Of a DNA stretch of 64,000 bases, positions 57,067 through 64,000 are shown piece by piece; within the stretch, counting starts at the first letter, position 1, and each line of letters starts with the position of its first letter. The stretch covers positions 186,001 to 250,000 of the forward strand of contig MU394059.1 in NCBI GenBank assembly GCA_022578605.1, read 5' to 3'. Both the position numbers and the translations under genes were made by a program. The notes under the pieces were generated by a model, which ran no database searches, was not told the origin of the DNA, and saw only the letters and a list, made by a program, of their open reading frames with translations. Source of the stretch: Camillea tinctor (lineage: Eukaryota > Ascomycota > Sordariomycetes > Xylariales > Xylariaceae).

Positions 57067-57118
57067 TGGTTGTGGTTGTGGTTGTGGTTGTGGTTGTGGT
57101 TGTGGTCGTGATCGTGGC
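57067..57118. repeat. Hexanucleotide microsatellite (GGTTGT)n
   Basis: About six GGTTGT units, then diverged GGTCGTGATCGTGG. Confidence 0.9.
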
Positions 57119-60100
57119 CATGGCCATTGTTGTATTAGTTATAAGTAGGGAGGCACGGTACTTCTTGGTTACAGGTGGTTGGCGCATCCATCCATTCCAT
57201 CCCATCAGGAGGATTTGTAGAATCCCATGGAGTTATTTTCATCCATGATGACCAACCGTGCTTTACCTTGTTGGGCGGAAATTGCTATTTTTTGGGCTTT
57301 TCAGCCCCAGGGTATAATACTCCTTTCGATTTTACCGAGTCACATACCAGACTTCAAAATAGGGTCAGCAGCCCATCCCAACTGACAGCTACTTACACCC
57401 ACCCCCCAATGCTCCATTAATCATCAGCCCTGTTACCCATGCATCTTGAGGAACAGGCCCCCCTTCCTCCCCCCTTGTCGGCGCCGAAGGTAGAAAAGAA
57501 AAGAAAAAAAAAAGAGGAAACAGAGCTAAGTTGCAACTATTCAAGAATTAGCACTAGGAGGTAGGTAGGGTGTGCTAGTCAGGCCATCGACTCGTCGTCG
57601 TTGGGTCGGACCTTGACCGCATCTCAGCCATTTTCAACCAATATGCATCGCTCCCCAGACCGCTTGCATCACCTACCACTCGTATAGGTGGCACTCAGCG
57701 ACCACTGGAAAGGGAGGTGTTGCGCCCGCCACAGAGTAATTCCCATGCTCCAAATCCCGTGCAGTAGCCCGGGTTTTGTTAATCCTCTACCTATGAAATC
57801 CTGACTCAGATGCAACACAAAAAATAATAATTAGACACCGCCTCTACGTGTTCGGTGACCATCGTGTATGCCGTGTATGGCCGCCCGCGACTTTATATTG
57901 GCAGATTGATAAAAAACCCCTGTGGTTCATATTCATCCAATATCGCGGACGGCATTTCTTTTGGCTTCTCATTTCATTGATGGCTTACGCACATAATTTC
58001 CCCGGAGCGACGCAGTAAATCGTAATGTATACGATAGATCTATCTTCTCTTCTCCTGACTTGTGCTTCTCGGCGCTCTCGCGTCACCTTGACTAAACCTT
58101 CCCGTTATTACGCCATCGTCATCATCATCCATTCAATTATCATGCTATCCATTACCTATCCGTTGGTTCTTCACTCTCGGAACTTGTGACGAACGTGGGT
58201 CCTGACGTGTGGTCAATGGCATAACCAGCAACCCGGATGGTGAGCCTCTATAGGTAGGCAGGTAAGGCACGGTACCATCTGATAGGCATCAGAACACAAC
58301 ACGTAGTGTGTATTTCTGGCACCAGCGGGTGCGGAAGATAAGGCGAGTGTGCGTGCGGGCATGCGTGCTTGCGTTCGGATCCCTAGAAGAACCGAACACC
58401 CTTCGCGTTACAGCTGTGTGGACGATCCGTTACAGCAAATACATTCTAGAAGAAATCCCTTGGCGGTAGACCGCCTTCTCTTGCAGACGGGGCCTCTTAA
58501 CCTGCAGCTGCTGGTACCCATTTCTGCCCATCTAGGCTACCGTGCTTCTCCTGACAGCTTGGGGGGTTAGGGGAGGGGGGAAGAGGCAAAAGAGATATGA
58601 GTTACCTATACCTACCCCCTTATCGTCGGTCTCGCAACACCGAGAGACCAGAACCTAAACTAACACCCTACGAAACCGAACTTACACCCCTTTAGATATT
58701 CCGAAGTCATAGGCTGGAATGGTATGGCCCGGCGTTCTTTTCCGAGGCCTGGACGTTTCCTGAGGAGGGGACCAGAAGGAGACCAGAAGGATCTCTGCCA
58801 ACGGTCGCGGCCCGATAGTAGATCCTTTCCTGACTTGCTTAGACTCGTGTTGACAGGTTTTGTGCGTTCGCAAACACCCATCGGGACATGACGCGACCAG
58901 AGCGAAAACTTTCCGGATTAGACTAAGTTCTGGAGAGACCCTCTCAACAGGCCTACTTAGCGAGCGACTCGCGCGACTCGCGCACATGAGCCTACCTAGC
59001 ACATGAAGGGAGCCGTGCCCTACCAAGAAAAATTACCGCAGAATCCCCGGGCCAAAGAAACCCCCTCCATATTCTATACCTAGTGCAGCAACCAATCATG
59101 AAGATGGGAGAGTCCCGGCCAACCGAGCTACCGAGTTTCCACCGTCCGCCCGTCCGTCTGCCCGTTGCGGACCAAAAGAACGTGCGCGAGACGAAAGCCC
59201 CATGACATAACCTAACCAAGTAGTAGCCGAGGAATTAAAAGACAAGATTAATGTATCAAAGTTTCCACCTGTTTCTGCCGAGAGTGACGCGCTCGTTGTC
59301 CGGCCTTACCACGCATCACATGTACGCTGGCCACAATGAGGGTTCACGAGGCACAGAGGGGGTAAAAGGAGAGGGGTTTCAGACGATTTTTTGTGTCCTG
59401 CTCGGGATCGGACAGCGCGGGGTGCTTGGTGAAACATGGGGTTGAACGTGGCGATCAGATAATCGACATTAGATGACTCTTTCGCTCTCACTCAGCGGGT
59501 CACTGAACCCGTGTGAACTGTGCATCGTGAGCCAGTCAACCTCTTACATATGGCCAGCTACTTGGGAACGTGGTTATGTCAGCTGAGACCCATCCATCTC
59601 ATCGGTCTCGATTCGCCGGCCTATCCCTACTTATTGTCTAGACAGCAATCGGTCACGATCGTGTGGCGTCCCAAACCCCTGATTGGCGAAAATAAATAGA
59701 TCTAGGCAAGGAGGCTCGATATGGTAGCGTCCGATCCAGAGGCTCTATTAGACCGAAATTCCTTAATTCAGTCTGTTGATATAGACTTATACGAATTCTT
59801 AAGCCACCTCTGAGCCTCGGAGCTGTAACCAGTCAAACTACCCAGACCTCATTCGCCTCCTCGAAACCGGGAGGCGCAATATCAACTGCAGATTACATCA
59901 CTCTCGATTTTGCTTTTTGTTGATTTCTAGACATTTCATGAAGGAGCTACCCTACCTACATACACTAAGCATGTATTCAGGGTCTTCTTTTTATCAATAA
60001 GACATAGATCGTCGTCCGGAGAAGAAGGGTCCCTTTTCCTGGCACCCCAAGCCAAAGCCACCTTACTAAGAACCGGGGATTAAAAAAAGGTTCATGTAAG

Positions 60101-60846
60101 CTGACAACACAGGAGGGGAAAGGCCTGTCATCGTATGTAAGCTTAAAGTAGGCTTAGTATTTGTGTACATGCTATGGGCATTAGATTACCAATTACTAAT
60201 GGCCGAGGAAAGGGGAGAGAATGGAAAAGGGAAACAAGGGGACGCATGGCACTGCGTAACTTGTCAACCTCGATCGCATTTTGTGAGTGATTGACCCCCC
60301 ACAGCCTCCTTTCCCACTCTTACCCCACGCCTGGGAGACCCTCAGCCGTGGGGTGTTGTGGCTCTAGACCGACAAGTAGCTAGCCAGCTATTTGACAGCA
60401 AAAGTGGGAGAATTGTGTTGTGTAAGTGAACACACGGAGGTCCGATAACCGGCAGAATAAATGCAAGTATCGGCAAGCTATTTCTTCTACATAGGAAGCT
60501 CTGTGGCTTCAAACTTTGATAACTTACCTGAGAATTAGAAGAAAAGAAAAAAGGGGGTAGGGTGGGAATCGCAAGATTGGACCGTAGTAACCAACTTCGT
60601 ACGGGAGTTAAACGTGCCAGGCTACCAGTCATCGCCAGAGGCAATGGTAGGAGTTGTAGTAGTATCAGTAGGCAATGTGAAAACCGCTTTCCTGACAAGT
60701 GGCAATAGACCGACCTAGATGTAGGCGATGTTGCGATTTCAATCTCGGGCTTCATCACCCGGGAAATATGATATGCCAATCCCGATCGCATCCTACCAAA
60801 TCCTTTTTCACGTTGGTTACTTGTACATATCTACCTAAACTACCCC

Positions 60847-60877
60847 AACCCGCCATGGCTGGTAACAATGGCGGGTT
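60847..60877. repeat. Hairpin with 10-bp perfect stem
   Basis: AACCCGCCAT and ATGGCGGGTT around an 11-nt loop, in non-coding sequence. Confidence 0.85.
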
Positions 60878-63569
60878 ACAGAAAATGGAGGCAGAGAAGG
60901 ACGGGAGAAGAGACAAGAAAAAACAGATAAAGGGAAGCACGGAGTAATCATAATCATAATCACAATAAGACGAACGCCGGTTGACTCAGCTCATTTCATT
61001 ACACACTTTCGCGCATACATCGCTCACTATTCGAATCAGGAGGGATAACATCCGTCAATCCCGGAGAAAGCAGACCCGCGTACCAACTCTATCATTCGCC
61101 ATTATTTGCCAACACCATATTTGAGTGTGTAGAGTAAAGATTCTTTATCGTATCTGGTGATGATCTACCCGCAAATGTTCTTGTAGGTTACCTAAGTATG
61201 TTCAGAGGATGGCAAGAAGATAAGAAAGACAACGAGATAAACGGCATCCAAGCCTCTCTTATCCTCTCCCCTCTCGGCACTCTGAGAACGACTATCGGAT
61301 CCCGCATGGGGCTATCTGATCTATATATGCGACCCCTTGGCATGGCATTTTTGTTTGGGTGACGATTACCTAAGATGAGCGAGTGACTTGCAAGGTACTA
61401 CCAGTTACGGTTCCGAAACCCATTCTACATGTCTCGTCCTCTAATTAGAACGTACATACATATGTAAGGTGGGTAGCATTGCACGAACCAGTAAGAGTTG
61501 GTAGGTAGAAAAGTGCCGCGGGGGGAGGAGGGGGACTCATGCAAAGACCTCTATTATATGGGTACATGCACGATACCTTACATGTTCACGCTGGATTATG
61601 TTCTTCAATTCTTTCTGGTGGTCCTTTTGTTCTTCTAAATGTTTCTGGGTGCCTCTGAATGGATGAATGAGGGTGGGTGTCGTGAAGAGGATTCGGGAAG
61701 GACATGCCATATTCGAGTAGTAGCCATAATCCTAGCCGCTGCACAAATGCTGTACCATCGTGCTATCTCTTTCGGTTCATCCGTTCACGCTGCCATCTCC
61801 ATGATATTCTGTTTCTCGATAAAGTCAACTGGATGACCTACTAACCGACCGGTGATGATTTGGCCAGTCGGGTTGGTGGGCAAAGAGACTAGATTAGTGA
61901 TGGCGAGATCCTTACGAATGGGGGAGGGGGGGTTAAAACAGGGAGCCAAGAACGAGTAAAAAAGGGAGATCGCTTCGAATAAAATAGCAATACTTCGCTA
62001 TCTTCTGATAATCGATGTCACATCGAAGAACCATTCGCTTCGTCTTTTTTTTCTTTTTCTCTTTCTCTCTCTATCTCTCTAAGTTGAGACATCTTCTTTT
62101 CTGTATGTGTGGACTACGACGTTGGGATAAAAGAAGTTCGCCAATCTCTAGATCGGGATTCGCCAAGATCGATCAATAGTCTCTCTCGTCCACATCTCTT
62201 GAGACTAGCTAGAATCTAGTGCTCATAATTTGGTTCGTGACACCTCCTTCCTTTATCAATCGCCTTAGATATACCATACACGTGTTGCATCGGATTAGAA
62301 AAGGAGAGGAGAGCGAATGGGGGTTGCAGGTGTGATATTCGGCACGGATTTAGTCTAGAAGCCTATGGCTACGCAAAAGGGAGCAACACATTCCGGGGGT
62401 GGGAAACAGCATGGCATTTGTAGAACCTGGTAGGTATGTAAGGAGTCCCGGTGTGGATGGTGAATGTGCTGCCAAAAAGGGACCGAAGCATCTTTGTTGG
62501 AGGACGAGGGTGGATTTGGGGTGGACGACTCCACGCTAGCTACCCATGTCGAAAGCTGCAAGCTGTATAATTGCTACCCCCCGGAGAAGGTTGTCTTCCC
62601 TCGTGCAGGGCGCGTATCCGGCAGCGGAGACCGTAGCGGGTAATAAGAAAATATATCAAATACCGGACGTGGGAGAGTAGAAGAATGCGAGAACTGCCAA
62701 GGGGGGGAAACAGGGTAGAAAGAAATTGTAAGTAACTATACCCGTCCACACACCACTTGTACTAGAGGATCATTTTTGCGAGGGATCAGGGGAAGCTCCC
62801 GTATAGTCGAACAGAACAAGGGGATGGATGCATCTGGTGTGTACAATCGTCGATTAAACTTACCGAGCGCTAGATCGTGAACCCCTGCACCTATCCAAAA
62901 CAAAGTATAGACATAAACAGCGTGCATTAGTGAAACCTCCCGAGGTCCAATCGAGCCCCATCACGTATCTCATGAAGAACGGTGAGAAACATGACAAGGA
63001 GTGGTTGGCATATGTAAGTGCTGAGGGCCGTGAGCGCGGCCAGCGGAATAGCTTCCTAGCTCGCGGGAAGCAGATGTGCTAACGAGAGAGAGTTAGATCG
63101 AGTGAGCAACCCAAGGAACGGTCTGGGTTGGATAAACCACATATGTACGTAGTTCGTGGTTCGCGAGAGGTAACAGTTAGGTTATCATTCGAGTGTTAGC
63201 ACGCTGATTGGTGATAGAAGCTAGAGATGATAACCCCTTATTCTACGAACTCTTCACTCGAGTTTCTGAAGAAGCTTCTCATGTGTTCCTGGAAACATGG
63301 CTCCTTTGTTCGGCAATACCAGCTCATAATCGGTTTATTAGAATTAACCGAAAACATAAACTACGCATGTTATAGCACAAAGCCGAAATGTCTTGTCATC
63401 GCCCGTCGTTATGTTACAGGCAAACAAAGACGGGCATGCCGAGAATGGGAGAACGCCCTGGGTGTAGCCATGGTACATCCAGCGCATCACCCGAAGTCAG
63501 ATAAATGCATGATTCAAATTTTAGAGCTATAGTAAGATATACGCCGCCTTCGGTCATACTCTGATCACA

Positions 63570-64000
63570 ATGATGCGAGAAAGCGAGCGACGGGCGCTCG
63601 TCCGAGAGGCCCGGGAGAAGCTCGCAACCCAGTTCTCCGACTATTTCACGACGGCACACGGGCTGGAGTACGTGCGGCCGCTTGGAAAGGGCTCGGCGGC
63701 TGGGGCGCTGCTCTTCAACGACCTCGAGAAGCAGACCCCGAACAAGCGCGTCCTGCGCCGGGTCGTTGTTAAGTACGCCTTCGCGGAGTATGAGAACCGC
63801 AATAAGATGGCCGACGACGAGATCCGGAACGAATTCCGCTGGCTGCGGAAGCTCGGCGGACCGGAGCACATCGTGCAGCTGATCACCTGCGAGGTGGACG
63901 AGGAGCAGATCCCGCGCCCGGCTCTCGTGCTCGAATTCCTCGAGGGCGGCGACGTGGGCCAGCTTTGCCTAAAGCTTAGGAGGGCGAAGAGGGACATGCC
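63570..64000 (+). CDS. Protein kinase-like protein, N-terminal part (runs off right edge)
   Basis: The frame opens at tandem ATGs (63570 and 63573) and continues to the window edge, 143 codons. After a charged helix it shows a kinase N-lobe: a poor glycine loop LGKGSAAGALLF (about 38-49), VVVKYAF with the probable beta-3 Lys (about 66-72), NEFRWLRKLGG with the probable helix-C Glu (about 87-97), HIVQLI, and the hinge LVLEFLEGGDVGQL (about 119-132). The catalytic loop lies outside the window. The glycine loop lacks the standard GxGxxG spacing. It may be one of the fungal-specific kinases expanded in Sordariomycetes. Coding sequence is very GC-rich compared with the upstream desert. Catalytic activity cannot be judged from this part. 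Confidence 0.8.
   Translation, partial: MMRESERRALVREAREKLATQFSDYFTTAHGLEYVRPLGKGSAAGALLFNDLEKQTPNKRVLRRVVVKYAFAEYENRNKMADDEIRNEFRWLRKLGGPEHIVQLITCEVDEEQIPRPALVLEFLEGGDVGQLCLKLRRAKRDM

Larger units (their letters stand above)
54264..63569. other. 9.3-kb gene-poor region
   Basis: No convincing gene. Frames of 114-149 codons exist (for example 58682-59026 and 60342-60791, both minus) but have no recognisable domain and no codon-bias signal. Contents include a GGTTGT microsatellite at 57067, C/T-rich and GT-rich tracts, CGCGACTCGCG repeats near 58970 and a 10-bp-stem hairpin at 60847-60877. Confidence 0.45.

Noticed and set aside
58682..59026. Minus frame of 114 codons
   Set aside because: No domain, no codon-bias signal, and overlapping frames on both strands; probably chance.
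60342..60791. Minus frame of 149 codons with a hydrophobic middle
   Set aside because: Composition follows a C/T-rich tract; no motif or splice support.

Overview
The window is nuclear DNA from a filamentous ascomycete, most likely a Sordariomycete. Support comes from short GT-AG introns (61-103 bp in the genes resolved here), compact genes in long intergenic stretches, AT-rich spacers full of TACCTAGGTA-like words, and gene families typical of Pezizomycotina (AsaB/CmcJ-type oxidoreductase, fungal Cog7, Sds3-like protein, large disordered WD40 scaffold, fungal kinase). No operons, CRISPR arrays, rRNA or convincing tRNA genes were found.

Layout. 1-17.4 kb is gene-rich: an AT-hook chromatin-type protein running off the left edge (-), an AsaB-like oxidoreductase (+), an Sds3-like HDAC-complex protein (-), a Cog7-like Golgi tether (-), and a 1,195-residue protein (+). 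That protein places a PARP6/8-like ADP-ribosyltransferase domain between the RWD-like and UBC halves of a UBE2Q-type ubiquitin-conjugating enzyme. 17.4-29.6 kb is repeat-rich. It holds a broken, inverted second copy of the PARP catalytic segment, split by a 2.25-kb insertion with a 9-bp flanking repeat. At least eight inverted-repeat (foldback/MITE-like) elements lie within 8 kb, together with a family of hairpin repeats and an inverted pair of about 175-bp coding-like repeats. 29.6-42.2 kb returns to housekeeping genes: RNA polymerase III subunit RPC9 (+), an atypical Rho-like GTPase (-), tRNA pseudouridine synthase PUS3/DEG1 (+), the GPI-GlcNAc-transferase subunit PIG-H (-) and a six-exon 1,713-residue WD40/solenoid scaffold (-). 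42.2-63.6 kb is nearly gene-empty, with one small disordered protein (-) and several microsatellites. A GC-rich protein-kinase gene begins at 63,570 and leaves the right edge.

How the parts relate. Most genes are unlinked housekeeping functions: Pol III transcription, tRNA modification, GPI anchors, Golgi tethering and chromatin. The most unusual gene is the PARP-in-UBE2Q fusion, which joins ADP-ribosylation and ubiquitin-conjugation modules in one polypeptide. Its catalytic segment was also duplicated nearby and then destroyed by mutation and insertion. Two other points stand out. The Rho-like GTPase has lost the residues normally needed for GTP hydrolysis, and two genes show an abrupt internal change to very GC-rich codons. 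Exon structures were derived by hand from splice consensus and frame continuity; protein identities come from recognised motifs, not database searches.
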